A stretch of 64,000 nucleotides of DNA from an uncultured Oscillospiraceae bacterium (GTDB lineage Bacteria; Bacillota; Clostridia; Oscillospirales; Oscillospiraceae), in NCBI GenBank assembly GCA_944385475.1, contig CALWXJ010000043.1:1-64000 (forward strand), in the 5' to 3' direction. The notes under the pieces are model-generated. The model was not told the origin of the DNA. It did no database searches and was given only the letters and a program-made list of their open reading frames with translations. This document shows positions 9,767 through 18,888 of the stretch, piece by piece. Numbering within the stretch: the first letter of the stretch is position 1; every line of letters begins with the position of its first letter. Position numbers and translations under genes: made by a program.

Positions 9767-10210
9767 ATGCGGGCAGTGGTTACCCGGGTAAAGGAGGCCA
9801 GCGTCACCATCGGCGGCGCCGTCTCCGGCCAGATTTCCGGAGGGTTTTTGGTCCTCCTGGGCATCGGTCCTCAGGACACGGCGGACACCGCCGTGAAGCT
9901 GGCGGACAAGATCTGCAACCTGCGGGTCTTTGAAGATGAAAACGGAAAGATGAATTTGAGTTTGGAGCAGGTGGGGGGCAGCCTGTTGGTGGTGTCCCAG
10001 TTCACGCTGTACGCCGACACCTCCTCCCGCCGCCCCGGGTTTACCGGCGCGGCCAAGCCGGATGTGGCCATCCCTCTGTACGAGGCGTTTATGGCCCATT
10101 GCCGGGAGCGGGGCTTTGCCGTGGAGCACGGCCAGTTCGGCGCGGAGATGCAGGTATCCTCCGTCAACGACGGCCCTGTCACCATCCTCTTTGACACGGA
10201 GCGGCCCTGA
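9767..10210 (+). CDS. dtd: D-aminoacyl-tRNA deacylase
   Basis: 147 aa, the usual Dtd length. It hydrolyses D-amino acids mis-charged on tRNA. The diagnostic SQFTLYAD strand and the C-terminal NDGPVT (GP motif) are present. The start ATG 9767 has AAAGGAG upstream. The position right after the Rel gene is the usual Firmicutes order. The next gene starts one base after its stop. Confidence 0.95.
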   Translation: MRAVVTRVKEASVTIGGAVSGQISGGFLVLLGIGPQDTADTAVKLADKICNLRVFEDENGKMNLSLEQVGGSLLVVSQFTLYADTSSRRPGFTGAAKPDVAIPLYEAFMAHCRERGFAVEHGQFGAEMQVSSVNDGPVTILFDTERP

Positions 10211-10211
10211 G

Positions 10212-10835
10212 ATGGCCATGCGTGTAGAGACCATGCCCCTGGGCATGCTGGGCACCAACTGCTATTTGGTGTGGGAGGAGGAAGGGGACGGCACCTGCGC
10301 CGTCATCGACCCCGGCGACGAGGCGGTGGCCCTGATCCGCCGCCTGGAATCCCTGCAGCTGCAGCCCCGGTATATCCTGCTCACCCACGGCCACTATGAC
10401 CATGTGGGGGCGGCGGCGGCTTTGAAAGAGGCGTATCCCCAGGCCCAGGTCTATCTCCATCCGGCGGATTACCAGGCCCCGGACTCCATGCTCTTCCCCC
10501 TGCGCACCCAGCTTGCCGCCGTGGAGCCCTATGGGGAGGGGGATCGCCTGCAGCTGGGGGGCCTCACCTTTTCCGTGCTCCACACCCCCGGCCACTCCCA
10601 AGGGTCCGTGACGCTGCGCTGCGGCCAGGCCCTCTTTTGCGGAGATACCCTGTTTGCCGGCTCCTGCGGCCGGACAGACTTTCCCGGGGGCAGCATGAGG
10701 GACATGATGGCCTCTCTGGCCCGCCTGGGGGCGCTGGAGGGGGACTTTCATCTCTATCCCGGCCATATGGAGGACTCCACCCTCTCCCGGGAGCGGATGG
10801 ATAACCCCTATCTCCTCCAGGCCATGGGCCGGTGA
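10212..10835 (+). CDS. MBL-fold hydrolase, glyoxalase II-like
   Basis: 207 aa. The metallo-beta-lactamase metal motif THGHYDHVGAA (HxHxDH, about residues 59-69) and the downstream TPGHS, GDTLF and YPGHM ligands give a complete two-metal site. The short length and lack of the long C-terminal glutathione domain fit the YcbL/GloB-like family often found after dtd in Firmicutes. The true substrate (S-acyl thioester or other) cannot be told. It starts one base after the dtd stop and is translationally coupled. Confidence 0.85.
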   Translation: MAMRVETMPLGMLGTNCYLVWEEEGDGTCAVIDPGDEAVALIRRLESLQLQPRYILLTHGHYDHVGAAAALKEAYPQAQVYLHPADYQAPDSMLFPLRTQLAAVEPYGEGDRLQLGGLTFSVLHTPGHSQGSVTLRCGQALFCGDTLFAGSCGRTDFPGGSMRDMMASLARLGALEGDFHLYPGHMEDSTLSRERMDNPYLLQAMGR

Positions 10836-10858
10836 GGAGTTTGGGCAGGAGGTGAGAG

Positions 10859-12388
10859 ATGAAACTCGTTTTGCAGGGGCATGATGAGCGCTATACCGTG
10901 GAGCAGAGCCTGATGAACCTCTTTCCCGGGGAGCTTCCCGTCTACGGCCCCATTACGCCGGAGGACACCAGCTGGGCGGTGATCACCCAGGAGCCCTGGG
11001 AGGGGGGCTGCCGCATGACGGTGTCCTTGTCCTTTGGGGGCAAGACCTCCCACAGGGAGGAGGTGTGCCCTCTCTCCGGCACAGACTTTCAGAAGGAGGG
11101 CCAGCGGCGCTATGCCATGGCCCGGTGCTTTTTCCTGGCGGCCCGGGACGTCACGGCGTCTCCGCCCCCCTGGGGCATGCTCACCGGCGTGCGGCCCGAC
11201 AAGCCCGCCACCTACGCCCTTTCCCGGGGAATGCCGCCCCGGGAGGTGGCCGCTATGATGGAGGAGCGCTACTTCGTCTCCCCCTCCCGGGCGCGCCTGG
11301 CGGCGGAGACGGCGGAGGTGGCCGCCGCCGCCATGGCGGACCTGGGGCCCCGGGACATCGCCCTTTACGCCGGTATCCCCTTCTGCCCCACCCGGTGCGT
11401 CTACTGCTCCTTTGTCAGCCAGTCGGTGGAAAAGAGCTTTGCCCTGGTGCCCCCCTATGTGGAGGCCCTGACGGCGGAGATCCGCGCCGGCGGGGAGATG
11501 GTGCGCTCCCTGGGGCTGCGGCCCCGGGCCTTTTACATGGGAGGCGGCACCCCCACCACCCTGACGGCCCGGCAGATGGACCAGGTGCTGGGGGCCTTTG
11601 AGGCTTCCTTTGACCGAAGGGGATACCATGAGATCACCGTGGAGGCCGGCCGGCCCGACACCATCACGGCGGAGAAGCTGCAGGTGCTGCGGGACCACGG
11701 GGTGGACCGGGTGTCCGTCAACCCCCAGACCATGGAGGACCATGTGCTGCGGGCCATCGGCCGCTGCCACAGCGGCGCCGACGTGATAGACGCCATGGAG
11801 CTGGTGTCCGGCTTCGGGTTTGCCCATGTGAACATGGATTTGATCGCAGGGCTCCCGGAGGACACGCCGGAGGGGTTCCGCCGCTCTTTGGACCGGTGCC
11901 TGAAAATGGGGGCGGACAACATCACCATCCACACCCTGTCTTTAAAAAAGGGCAGCCGCCTGCTGCACCAGCGCGCCGCCATCCCCACGCCGGAGGCGGT
12001 GGGGCAGATGCTGGACTATGCCGCCGGGGCCCTGGGGCAGCACGGATACCGCCCCTATTACCTCTACCGGCAAAAATATATGTCCGGCAGCTTTGAAAAC
12101 ATCGGCTGGTGCCGCCCCGGGGCGGCGTGCTGGTACAATGTCTACATCATGTCGGAGCTGTGCTCCATTTTGTCCTTCGGCGCCGGGGGCTCCACCAAAA
12201 TGGTGGAGCCGGGCACCAACCACATCCAGCGGGCGTTCAACCTCAAATATCCCGGGGAGTACATCCAGCGGCCGGAGAAGTGCCTTGCCAACCAGGCCGC
12301 CTTCGCCGCGTTCTACCGGGAGATGGACGCCCACGCCCATGAGAAAGGAGACGATCCTGATGCCGTATTTGCTCAGCAAGATCAATGA
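10859..12388 (+). CDS. hemZ: oxygen-independent coproporphyrinogen III oxidase-like HemZ
   Basis: 509-aa radical SAM enzyme. The [4Fe-4S] motif CPTRCVYC (CxxxCxxC, about residues 179-186) and the GGGTPTTL SAM-binding strand are present; the N-terminal extension of about 150 residues is the mark of HemZ rather than HemN. The family oxidatively decarboxylates coproporphyrinogen III, although some HemN/HemW-like proteins are haem chaperones. AGGAGGTGAG precedes ATG 10859. It overlaps the next gene by 29 bp. Confidence 0.88.
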   Translation: MKLVLQGHDERYTVEQSLMNLFPGELPVYGPITPEDTSWAVITQEPWEGGCRMTVSLSFGGKTSHREEVCPLSGTDFQKEGQRRYAMARCFFLAARDVTASPPPWGMLTGVRPDKPATYALSRGMPPREVAAMMEERYFVSPSRARLAAETAEVAAAAMADLGPRDIALYAGIPFCPTRCVYCSFVSQSVEKSFALVPPYVEALTAEIRAGGEMVRSLGLRPRAFYMGGGTPTTLTARQMDQVLGAFEASFDRRGYHEITVEAGRPDTITAEKLQVLRDHGVDRVSVNPQTMEDHVLRAIGRCHSGADVIDAMELVSGFGFAHVNMDLIAGLPEDTPEGFRRSLDRCLKMGADNITIHTLSLKKGSRLLHQRAAIPTPEAVGQMLDYAAGALGQHGYRPYYLYRQKYMSGSFENIGWCRPGAACWYNVYIMSELCSILSFGAGGSTKMVEPGTNHIQRAFNLKYPGEYIQRPEKCLANQAAFAAFYREMDAHAHEKGDDPDAVFAQQDQ

Positions 12389-13295
12389 GTCCGTCCGCCG
12401 TGACCCAGCGGCTTTTGCCCAGGAGTGCGACCGGGTCTTTGCCCGGAAGGTGGAGATGGCGGCGGAGAAAATCGCCCAGCACCGGAGTATTTCCCGGATC
12501 GTGCTGCTCTCCGGCCCCTCCGGCTCCGGCAAGACCACCACAGCGCTGAAAATCGAAGAGCAGCTGCGGAAGATGGGCATCGAATCCCACACCATCTCCA
12601 TGGACAATTATTTCAACACCATCGATCCGGACACCGCTCCCCGCAACCGGGATGGAGAGATCGACTATGAGTCCCCCTTCTGCCTGGACGTGGATCTTTT
12701 GAACCGCCACTTCGCCATGCTGGACCGGGGGGAGACCATCCACGTGCCCAAGTACGAGTTCTCCCGGCAGATGCGCTCGGATATCCTCTCCCAGCCGCTG
12801 CGTCTGGGGAAGGACGAGATCGCCATTTTCGAGGGCATTCACGCCCTCAACGACATCATCGTGGGGAAAAACCGCAACGCCTTCAAGCTCTATATCGCCG
12901 CCCGCAGCAGCGTGGTGGACGATGCGGGGCAGGAGGTCTTCAACCACGCCTGGCTGCGGCTTTGCCGCCGGATCGTCCGGGACTATAAGTTCCGGGGCAG
13001 CGACGCCTCCTTCACCTTGAAGATGTGGGACAACGTGCGCCGGGGGGAAAAGCTGTACATCTCCCCCTACAAGGAGAGCGCCGACATCATGTTTGACTCC
13101 TCCCTGGCGGACGATTTCTCCCTGCTCAAGCCCTATGTGCTGCCGCTGCTGGAGGCCATCCCCTCCGGGAAGTACCAGGTGGTGGAGGATATGCTGCGGG
13201 GCTTTTCCTGCATCGAGGCCATGAACGACGACTGCGTGCCGCCGGAGTCCCTGGTGCGGGAGTTCATCGGAGGCAGCACCTATGATAACCATTAA
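12360..13295 (+). CDS. uridine-kinase-like nucleoside kinase
   Basis: 311 aa. Walker A GPSGSGKTT (about residues 52-60), followed by DNYFNT and IFEGIHALND, as in the Udk/PRK-like family. In many Clostridia this domain is fused behind a threonyl-tRNA-synthetase-like TGS region; here it stands alone with about 45 N-terminal residues. The likely reaction is ATP-dependent phosphorylation of uridine or cytidine. The start ATG 12360 has AAAGGAGA upstream and lies inside hemZ. Confidence 0.8.
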   Translation: MPYLLSKINESVRRDPAAFAQECDRVFARKVEMAAEKIAQHRSISRIVLLSGPSGSGKTTTALKIEEQLRKMGIESHTISMDNYFNTIDPDTAPRNRDGEIDYESPFCLDVDLLNRHFAMLDRGETIHVPKYEFSRQMRSDILSQPLRLGKDEIAIFEGIHALNDIIVGKNRNAFKLYIAARSSVVDDAGQEVFNHAWLRLCRRIVRDYKFRGSDASFTLKMWDNVRRGEKLYISPYKESADIMFDSSLADDFSLLKPYVLPLLEAIPSGKYQVVEDMLRGFSCIEAMNDDCVPPESLVREFIGGSTYDNH

Positions 13296-13338
13296 AAGGC
13301 AGGGGCAGGGCACGGCGCTCCTGCCCAAGGAGGATGCT

Positions 13339-13719
13339 ATGGACGAATCACTGCACCAGAAGACTGCCCAGTGGCGGCACGCCGCCGCCCAGGCGGGGGA
13401 GCTTGCCTCCGGGGCGCTGTATCTGGCGGGGCAAACCGCTGCCAAGGCGGCGTGCCTCACCCGGCAGAGCGTCCAGGCCGCCGCCCTGCGCCGCAGCATC
13501 GACGCCGCGCTGCAGGATCTGGGGCAGCTGCTCTATGACACCCACACCGGCCACCCCAGGGACTCGGAGGTGCTGCTGGCAAAGATGGAGGAGATCGACG
13601 GCCTCAAATCCCGGCTCCGGGCCCTGGAGCGCCAGCGCCGCCCGGCCTGCCCGGCCTGCGGCGGCCCCTGCGCCCCGGAGGACCGCTTTTGCCGTCACTG
13701 CGGAGGAAAGTTATCATGA
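13339..13719 (+). CDS. zinc-ribbon protein
   Basis: 126 aa. Residues 1-95 are Ala/Gln-rich and probably helical, with possible coiled coil around KMEEIDGLKSRLRALE. The C-terminus is a CPACGG...CRHCGG double-CxxC zinc ribbon. ATG 13339 is preceded by AAGGAGG; an upstream in-frame ATG (13282) has no ribosome binding site. Its stop overlaps the next start (ATGA). Function unknown. Confidence 0.75.
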   Translation: MDESLHQKTAQWRHAAAQAGELASGALYLAGQTAAKAACLTRQSVQAAALRRSIDAALQDLGQLLYDTHTGHPRDSEVLLAKMEEIDGLKSRLRALERQRRPACPACGGPCAPEDRFCRHCGGKLS

Positions 13720-14543
13720 ATATCTATTGCGAAGAACAATACCGGCAAAGTGCCCAGGCCCTGCAGGCGTATCTGGGGGATTTCCGTCCCCGGGTGCTGC
13801 TGATCCTGGGCTCGGGCCTGGGGGATCTGGCCGGGGAGGTGGAGCAGGCCCTGTACGTCCCCTATGACCAGGTGCCCCACATGAAGCGCTCCACCGCGCC
13901 GGGCCATGCCGGGCAGTTCGTCTTCGGCCGTCTGGCGGGGCAGGACGTGGCGGTGATGCAGGGCCGGCTCCACACCTATGAGGGCTGGTCCTTTGCGGAC
14001 GTGGCCTATCCCGTGGGTGTGCTGCGGCTTTTGGGGGCGGAGACGCTGGTGGTGACCAACGCCGCCGGGGCGGTGAACACCGCCTTCTCCCCGGGGGACC
14101 TGATGCTCATCACCGACCACATCAAGCTCTTTGGGGCCAGCCCCCTGTGCGGCCCCAATGTGGACGCCCTGGGCCCCCGCTTCCCGGATATGACCCATGT
14201 CTACACCCCCGCCCTGCAGGCCATCGCCTGCCAGGCAGCCCGGGCCCTCTCCATCCCTCTGCGCCAGGGGGTCTATATGTTCTTCCCCGGCCCCCAGTAC
14301 GAGACCCCGGCGGAGGTCCGCTGCGCCAGGGCCCTGGGGGCGGACGCCGTGGGCATGTCCACGGTGCCGGAGGCCATCGCCGCCGCCCACTGCGGCATGT
14401 CCGTGCTGGGGCTGACCCTGTGCACCAATATGGCCGCAGGCGTTTTGGACCAGCCCCTCTCCGGGGAGGAGGTCATCGCCGCCGCCCAGGCCTCCGGCCC
14501 CCATTTCTGCGCTTTGGTGAAAGCGTGCCTGCAGAGGATGTAA
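13716..14543 (+). CDS. punA: purine nucleoside phosphorylase (trimeric, PunA type)
   Basis: 275 aa, the length of trimeric PNP. It cleaves (deoxy)guanosine or inosine with phosphate to base and (deoxy)ribose-1-phosphate. Seen: LGSGLGDLAGEVE near residue 30, the phosphate-site stretch MQGRLHTYEGW, VTNAAGAVN, and GPQYETPAEVR with the base-binding region. GGAGG precedes ATG 13716, which overlaps the previous stop. Together with the nucleoside kinase two genes upstream it suggests a nucleoside-salvage unit. Confidence 0.92.
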   Translation: MNIYCEEQYRQSAQALQAYLGDFRPRVLLILGSGLGDLAGEVEQALYVPYDQVPHMKRSTAPGHAGQFVFGRLAGQDVAVMQGRLHTYEGWSFADVAYPVGVLRLLGAETLVVTNAAGAVNTAFSPGDLMLITDHIKLFGASPLCGPNVDALGPRFPDMTHVYTPALQAIACQAARALSIPLRQGVYMFFPGPQYETPAEVRCARALGADAVGMSTVPEAIAAAHCGMSVLGLTLCTNMAAGVLDQPLSGEEVIAAAQASGPHFCALVKACLQRM

Positions 14544-14622
14544 CGGGCATGTTTTTCCTGCTTCTTCCATAGGCTGGAGCAGCCCCTTTGCGCACTGATT
14601 CTGGATTCGAGGTACTTCGTTC

Positions 14623-16236
14623 ATGTCCAATGAAAAAAAACAATCCTTTTTGGGTGGCGCGGCGATCCTGGCCGCCGCCGTGGCAGCGGTGAAGCTCATC
14701 GGCTTTTTCTACAAGATCCCTCTGAACAACATCCTGGGGGCCGAGGGAAAGACCTATTTCAACACCGCCTACGAGATCTACAACGTGCTGCTTACCGTGT
14801 CCACCGCCGGTCTGCCCCTGGCCATCTCCAAGCTCACCAGCCAGGCCCATGCCCAGGGACGGGAGAACGAAAAGCGCAAGATCTTCCGCACCGCCATCTG
14901 GCTCTTCTTCGCCCTGGGCCTTCTGGGGGCGCTGTTGATGTTCTTCGGCGCCGCGCAGCTGGCGCATTTTCAAAATAACGCCTCGGCTTACTGGCCCATC
15001 CGGGCCCTGGCCCCGGCGGTATTTTGCGTGTGCCTGCTGGCCTGCATGCGGGGATACACCCAGGGCCAGGGCAATATGAAGCCCACTGCCGTCTCCCAGG
15101 TGCTGGAGGCCCTTTGCAAGCTGGGTATCGGGCTGCCTCTGGCCTGGTATGTCCTCAGCCAGGGCATGGGACTGGAGATCGGCGCCGCCGGCGCCATTTT
15201 GGGGGTCACCATCGGCACGGTGGTGTCCATGTTCTTTCTGATCTTCTATCTGGCCACCCATCCCAACCGCGCCCAGTCCCTGGACACCCCCAGGAGCAGC
15301 GGCGCCCTGATGCGGCGGATCCTGGCCATCGGGGTGCCCATCACCCTCAGCAACTCCGCCATGAGCATCATCACCCTGGTGGACACCAAGGTGATCCTGG
15401 GGCAGCTGCAGCACACCCTGGGGATGACGGAGGACGCCGCCTCCATTTTAAAGGGGCAGTACAGCTATGCCATGGATATGCCCAACATGGTGGCCTCCTT
15501 TGTCTATCCCGTCACCATGAGCCTCATCCCCTTTGCGGCCGCCGCCCTTGCCCGGAAGGACAACGCCGGCGCCGGGCGCATCATCTCCTCCGCCTTCCGC
15601 CTCATCGCCATTTTGGCCCTGCCGGCAGGGGTGGGGCTGAGTGTGCTGTCCACGCCCATCATGCGCCTGGTGCTGCCGGCCCAGCCGGAGGATGCCATCG
15701 CCGCCGGCCCCCATCTGCAGATTTTGGGCATCGCCTGTATCTTCATCTGTGTCATGATCCTTACCAATGCCATCTTGCAGACCTACGGAAAGGAGAACCT
15801 GCCTATTTTCACCGTCATCATCGGCGGTGTGGTAAAGATCTGCATGAACTATATCCTGGTGGGAAACCCCGAGATCAATATCCACGGCGCCCCCATCTCC
15901 ACTCTTTGCTGCTATGTAGTCATCGCCGGGCTGAACCTGTTTTTCGTTTGGAAGTACTCCCCGGAAAAACCCCGGTACCTGCAGCTTTTTGCCAAGCCGG
16001 TGATCGCCTCCGTCCTCATGGGCGGCGCAGCCTGGGCCGGGTATGGCTTTTTGGCCCGGGCGCTGGAGAGCGGCCACTCCGCCTACATGGCCAACGCCGC
16101 CGCCACTTTGGGCGGGATCCTGTCCGGCGTGGTGGTGTACTTCGTGCTGGTGGTGGCCCTGCGGATCCTCCGGGCGGAGGACCTGCGGTCTGTCCCCCAC
16201 GGAGCCAAACTGGCACGGCTTCTGCGCCTGCGGTAA
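14623..16236 (+). CDS. MurJ/SpoVB-like polysaccharide flippase (YabM type)
   Basis: 537-aa integral membrane protein with about 14 hydrophobic segments, MOP/MVF superfamily. The N-terminus (SFLGGAAILAAAVAAVKLIGFFYKIPL, cited by its ends) and the repeated arrangement of helices fit the SpoVB/YabM/MurJ group, which moves lipid-linked glycans across the membrane. Gene order (before mazG) matches B. subtilis yabM, so I favour YabM over MurJ. The ribosome binding site is only GAGG. Confidence 0.85.
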   Translation: MSNEKKQSFLGGAAILAAAVAAVKLIGFFYKIPLNNILGAEGKTYFNTAYEIYNVLLTVSTAGLPLAISKLTSQAHAQGRENEKRKIFRTAIWLFFALGLLGALLMFFGAAQLAHFQNNASAYWPIRALAPAVFCVCLLACMRGYTQGQGNMKPTAVSQVLEALCKLGIGLPLAWYVLSQGMGLEIGAAGAILGVTIGTVVSMFFLIFYLATHPNRAQSLDTPRSSGALMRRILAIGVPITLSNSAMSIITLVDTKVILGQLQHTLGMTEDAASILKGQYSYAMDMPNMVASFVYPVTMSLIPFAAAALARKDNAGAGRIISSAFRLIAILALPAGVGLSVLSTPIMRLVLPAQPEDAIAAGPHLQILGIACIFICVMILTNAILQTYGKENLPIFTVIIGGVVKICMNYILVGNPEINIHGAPISTLCCYVVIAGLNLFFVWKYSPEKPRYLQLFAKPVIASVLMGGAAWAGYGFLARALESGHSAYMANAAATLGGILSGVVVYFVLVVALRILRAEDLRSVPHGAKLARLLRLR

Positions 16237-16303
16237 AAAAAATGAAAAAATCATTGATTTTGAACGCTTTCGCGTGAAAACTTCTTGCAAAGGCAGATAA
16301 TGT

Positions 16304-17104
16304 ATGGTAAATTTTCAATGTAAAAATCGCTATACCTGGGAAGACTTCCTGGAGATCATGCGTCTTCTGCGCGCTCCCGGCGGCTGCCCCTGGGACCGGG
16401 AACAGACCCACGCCTCCATCCGCCGCAATTTCCTGGAGGAGACGTATGAGGTGCTGGACGCCCTGGACCGGGACGATGTGCCCGGCATGCGGGAGGAACT
16501 GGGAGACGTTTTGATGCAGGTGGCGTTCCACGCCCAGATCGAAACAGAGCGGGGCCGCTTCACCATGGCGGATGTGGTGGATGCCGTGGCCAAGAAACTG
16601 GTGTACCGCCACCCCCACGTCTTCGGCACCGTGGAGGTGGAAAACAGCCAGGAGGTCCTGGCCAACTGGGAAGTCCTGAAGCGCCGGGAAAAAGGGCAGG
16701 CCTCTACGGCAGACGCCATTGAAGCCGTGCCCCATACGCTGCCGGCACTGTGGCGGGCGGAAAAGCTCAGCAGCAAGACCGCCAAGGCCGGCTTTCGGTG
16801 GGAGGATTCCCTCTCTGCCCTGAAAAAGCTGGAAGAGGAAGTGGGAGAGCTGCGCTCCGCCCTGGAGCGGGGGGAGAACACCGGTCCCCACGGCGTCCGG
16901 GAGGAATTGGGGGACGTGCTGTTTATGGCGGCGGTGCTCTCCCAGATGAACGGGGCGGACCCGGAGGCGTGCTTGCACGACGCCTGCGACAAATTCCAGC
17001 GCCGCTTCCGCCATGTGGAGCAATCGGCCCAAAAGCCCCTTTCCCAATATGAGTCCCAGCAGCTTTTGCAGCTGTGGAACGAGGCCAAGGAATCGGAGTC
17101 TTAA
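16304..17104 (+). CDS. mazG: nucleoside triphosphate pyrophosphohydrolase MazG
   Basis: 266 aa with two MazG domains. Domain 1 begins with LRAPGGCPWDREQTHASI and EETYEVLDAL, domain 2 with KLEEEVGELRSALE. The EExxE...D metal ligands are visible in both halves. It hydrolyses NTPs to NMP and PPi and is linked to ppGpp levels and nucleotide-pool cleaning. The single-domain N-terminal methylase extension of B. subtilis YabN is absent. Located in the conserved yabM-yabR block. Confidence 0.93.
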   Translation: MVNFQCKNRYTWEDFLEIMRLLRAPGGCPWDREQTHASIRRNFLEETYEVLDALDRDDVPGMREELGDVLMQVAFHAQIETERGRFTMADVVDAVAKKLVYRHPHVFGTVEVENSQEVLANWEVLKRREKGQASTADAIEAVPHTLPALWRAEKLSSKTAKAGFRWEDSLSALKKLEEEVGELRSALERGENTGPHGVREELGDVLFMAAVLSQMNGADPEACLHDACDKFQRRFRHVEQSAQKPLSQYESQQLLQLWNEAKESES

Positions 17105-17174
17105 ACGCGGACCACGCGTTAAGAGATAAACGAAAACAGCCATTACAAACGAAAATTATAGGAGGAATATTCCC

Positions 17175-17450
17175 ATGAACAAAGCTGAACTCATCGCCAC
17201 TGTCGCTGCCAACGCCGGCGTTTCCAAGAAGGAAGCCGAGGCTGTCATCACCGCTACCCTGGATGCCATCTCCGCCGCTTTGAAAGAGGGCGACAAGGTT
17301 CAGCTGGTGGGCTTTGGCTCTTTCGAGGTGAAAAAGCGCGCTGCCCGTGTGGGCCGCAACCCCAAGACCAAGGAGACCATCGAGATCCCCGCCTCCACCG
17401 TGCCTGTGTTCAAGGCCGGCAAGGCTCTGAAGGACGCCATTGCCAAGTAA
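17175..17450 (+). CDS. hup: HU-family DNA-binding protein
   Basis: 91-aa nucleoid protein. A complete HU sequence: the N-terminal MNKAELIATVA helix, GFGSFEVKKRAAR leading to the beta arm, GRNPKTKE on the arm and FKAGKALKDA at the end. It bends DNA as a dimer. AGGAGG lies 8 bp upstream. Codon choice is strongly biased, fitting high expression. A terminator follows at 17507-17538. The intergenic inverted repeat around 17100-17122 (CTTAA...TTAAG arms) may be regulatory. Confidence 0.97.
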   Translation: MNKAELIATVAANAGVSKKEAEAVITATLDAISAALKEGDKVQLVGFGSFEVKKRAARVGRNPKTKETIEIPASTVPVFKAGKALKDAIAK

Positions 17451-17506
17451 GTTCCCCTCCGGGGTGGACTTTTGCGGCAGAGGCCGCGACATTTGCTTTT
17501 TCACTG

Positions 17507-17538
17507 CTGCCGGCACCTGGGGGTGCCGGCAGTTTTTT
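17507..17538 (+). terminator. terminator after hup
   Basis: 11-bp stem CTGCCGGCACC/GGTGCCGGCAG with a 4-nt loop and six T. The ribosome binding site of rqcP starts just after, so some readthrough must feed the next genes unless there is a promoter I missed. Confidence 0.85.
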
Positions 17539-17548
17539 AGGAGGAGCC

Positions 17549-17788
17549 ATGCGCTTAGATAAGTATTTGAAAGTCTCCCGTCTGGTGAAGCGCCGGACAG
17601 TGGCCAACGAGGCCTGTGACAACGGCCTGGTCTTTGTCAACGGCAAGGCCGCCCGGGCCTCATATGAGGTGAAGGTGGGGGATACCATCTCCCTGCGCCT
17701 GGGGCAGCGGACGGTGACGGTGGAAGTGCTGTCAGTACAAGAATCGGTCAAGCAGGCAGAGGCGGCAACCCTCTATCGTCAGATCTGA
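17549..17788 (+). CDS. rqcP: S4-domain ribosome quality control protein RqcP (YabO)
   Basis: 79 aa, made almost wholly of an S4 RNA-binding domain (MRLDKYLKVSRLVKRRT start, VFVNGKAARASYEVKVGD). In B. subtilis RqcP/YabO binds stalled 50S subunits with RqcH during C-terminal alanine tailing. Assignment rests on the length, the domain and the yabO position between mazG and yabP. GGAGGA lies upstream of ATG 17549. Confidence 0.9.
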   Translation: MRLDKYLKVSRLVKRRTVANEACDNGLVFVNGKAARASYEVKVGDTISLRLGQRTVTVEVLSVQESVKQAEAATLYRQI

Positions 17789-17841
17789 CCTTCTATCCCT
17801 CCCCCCTGCTGCATATGGTGGGGACAGGGGAGGAATGTGAA

Positions 17842-18120
17842 ATGAACGAATACACCGATATGTCCGCCGCCCACCGCCTGGAACTGACGGGGCGGGAACG
17901 GCTGACAGTTTCCGGCGTGGAGGACGTGGAACGCTTTGACGAAACGGGCATCATCATGTCCACCACCGCGGGGACGCTGGTGGTCACAGGGGAGGGGCTG
18001 CACATCGGCAAGCTGTCTTTGGACGGCGGGGAGCTGTTTGTGGATGGCCGGATCGACTCTGTGACCTACGAGGACCAGGGCGGCGGCCGGGGCGGATTGT
18101 TTGCCCGCCTGTTTGGTTGA
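17842..18120 (+). CDS. yabP: sporulation protein YabP
   Basis: 92 aa. The YabP fold is recognisable (LTGRERLTVSGVEDVERFDE, LVVTGEGLHIGKLSLDGGE). YabP is needed for spore coat or cortex assembly in Bacillus and is conserved in spore formers, so it supports a sporulating host. ATG 17842 was chosen for the AGGGGAGGAATG upstream. It overlaps the start region of yabQ. Confidence 0.92.
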   Translation: MNEYTDMSAAHRLELTGRERLTVSGVEDVERFDETGIIMSTTAGTLVVTGEGLHIGKLSLDGGELFVDGRIDSVTYEDQGGGRGGLFARLFG

Positions 18121-18122
18121 AG

Positions 18123-18836
18123 ATGGAGGCCCAGCTCTCAAGGCAGCTGGCGCTGTTTTGTCAGGCCGTACTGCTGGGCCTCTCCCTGGGCCTGGTGTAC
18201 GACCTGCTGCGCCCTTTGCGCCAGCGGCTGCCGTCTCTGACGTCCTTTTTTGACGGGGTCTACTGCCTCACCTGTGCCGCCGGCGTCTTTTTGTTCGCCC
18301 TTCAGCGGGCGTCCGGCGACCTGCGGGGGTTTTTGCTCCTTGGCATTGCGGGGGGCGCGGTGCTGTTTTTCTGCGCCCTGTCCCCGCTTTTGCGCCCGGT
18401 GTGGGCCTTTTGGGCCGATACCGCCGCCGAGGGGCTCCGCCTGGCGGCCCTTCCCCTGGGGTGGGCCTGGAAAATTTGTAAAAAAATGGTCCGACGGGCA
18501 AAAAATCTCTTTTATTTTGCGCAGAAATGCTATACAATAAAGAAAATCTCTTATTGCGGTCATTTCGCAGAAGGAGGTCGGCATGGCAAAGCAAAAAAGC
18601 AAAAAGCAGCCCCGCCGGGTGCGCAGCAGCCTGGCCACTCGCCTGCTCCTTCTGATTTTGCTGGCGGCCGCCGGGTGGCAGCTGTATACGCTGCAGATCC
18701 AGCTGGACGCGGCCCAGGCGGAAAAGGATCAGTACAGCGCCCAGGTGGCCCAGCTGCAGCAGAAAAACGAAGATCTGGCCGCCGACATCGCCGAGGGCAG
18801 CACAGAGGAAAAAATGACGGAAATCGCCCGGGATGA
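18123..18836 (+). CDS. yabQ: sporulation membrane protein YabQ with long overlapping tail
   Basis: Residues 1-125 form the YabQ core with four hydrophobic helices (QLALFCQAVLLGLSLGLVYDLL start; GVYCLTCAAGVFLFAL; GFLLLGIAGGAVLFFCAL). The open frame then does not stop before divIC. It reads another 254 bp into that gene in a different frame, giving an Arg/Gly/Pro-rich tail of about 84 residues that is surely not conserved. Either a stop was lost or a sequence error hides one near 18520-18580. Start ATG 18123 lies just after the yabP stop. YabQ acts in spore cortex formation. Confidence 0.75.
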   Translation: MEAQLSRQLALFCQAVLLGLSLGLVYDLLRPLRQRLPSLTSFFDGVYCLTCAAGVFLFALQRASGDLRGFLLLGIAGGAVLFFCALSPLLRPVWAFWADTAAEGLRLAALPLGWAWKICKKMVRRAKNLFYFAQKCYTIKKISYCGHFAEGGRHGKAKKQKAAPPGAQQPGHSPAPSDFAGGRRVAAVYAADPAGRGPGGKGSVQRPGGPAAAEKRRSGRRHRRGQHRGKNDGNRPG

Positions 18837-18888
18837 ATTGGACTGGGCCTATTCCAACGAGTATATTTTCTACGACAAGCGCAGTTGA
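18583..18888 (+). CDS. divIC: septum formation initiator DivIC/FtsB
   Basis: 101 aa: a basic cytosolic start, one membrane helix (about residues 20-37), then a coiled coil (about 38-70, heptad Leu/Gln/Ala) and a C-terminal domain with the RDELDWA...EYIFYD end typical of the family. It is part of the FtsL-DivIC-FtsQ division complex. AGAAGGAGG precedes ATG 18583, which supports its own translation despite the open yabQ frame through it. Confidence 0.9.
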   Translation: MAKQKSKKQPRRVRSSLATRLLLLILLAAAGWQLYTLQIQLDAAQAEKDQYSAQVAQLQQKNEDLAADIAEGSTEEKMTEIARDELDWAYSNEYIFYDKRS

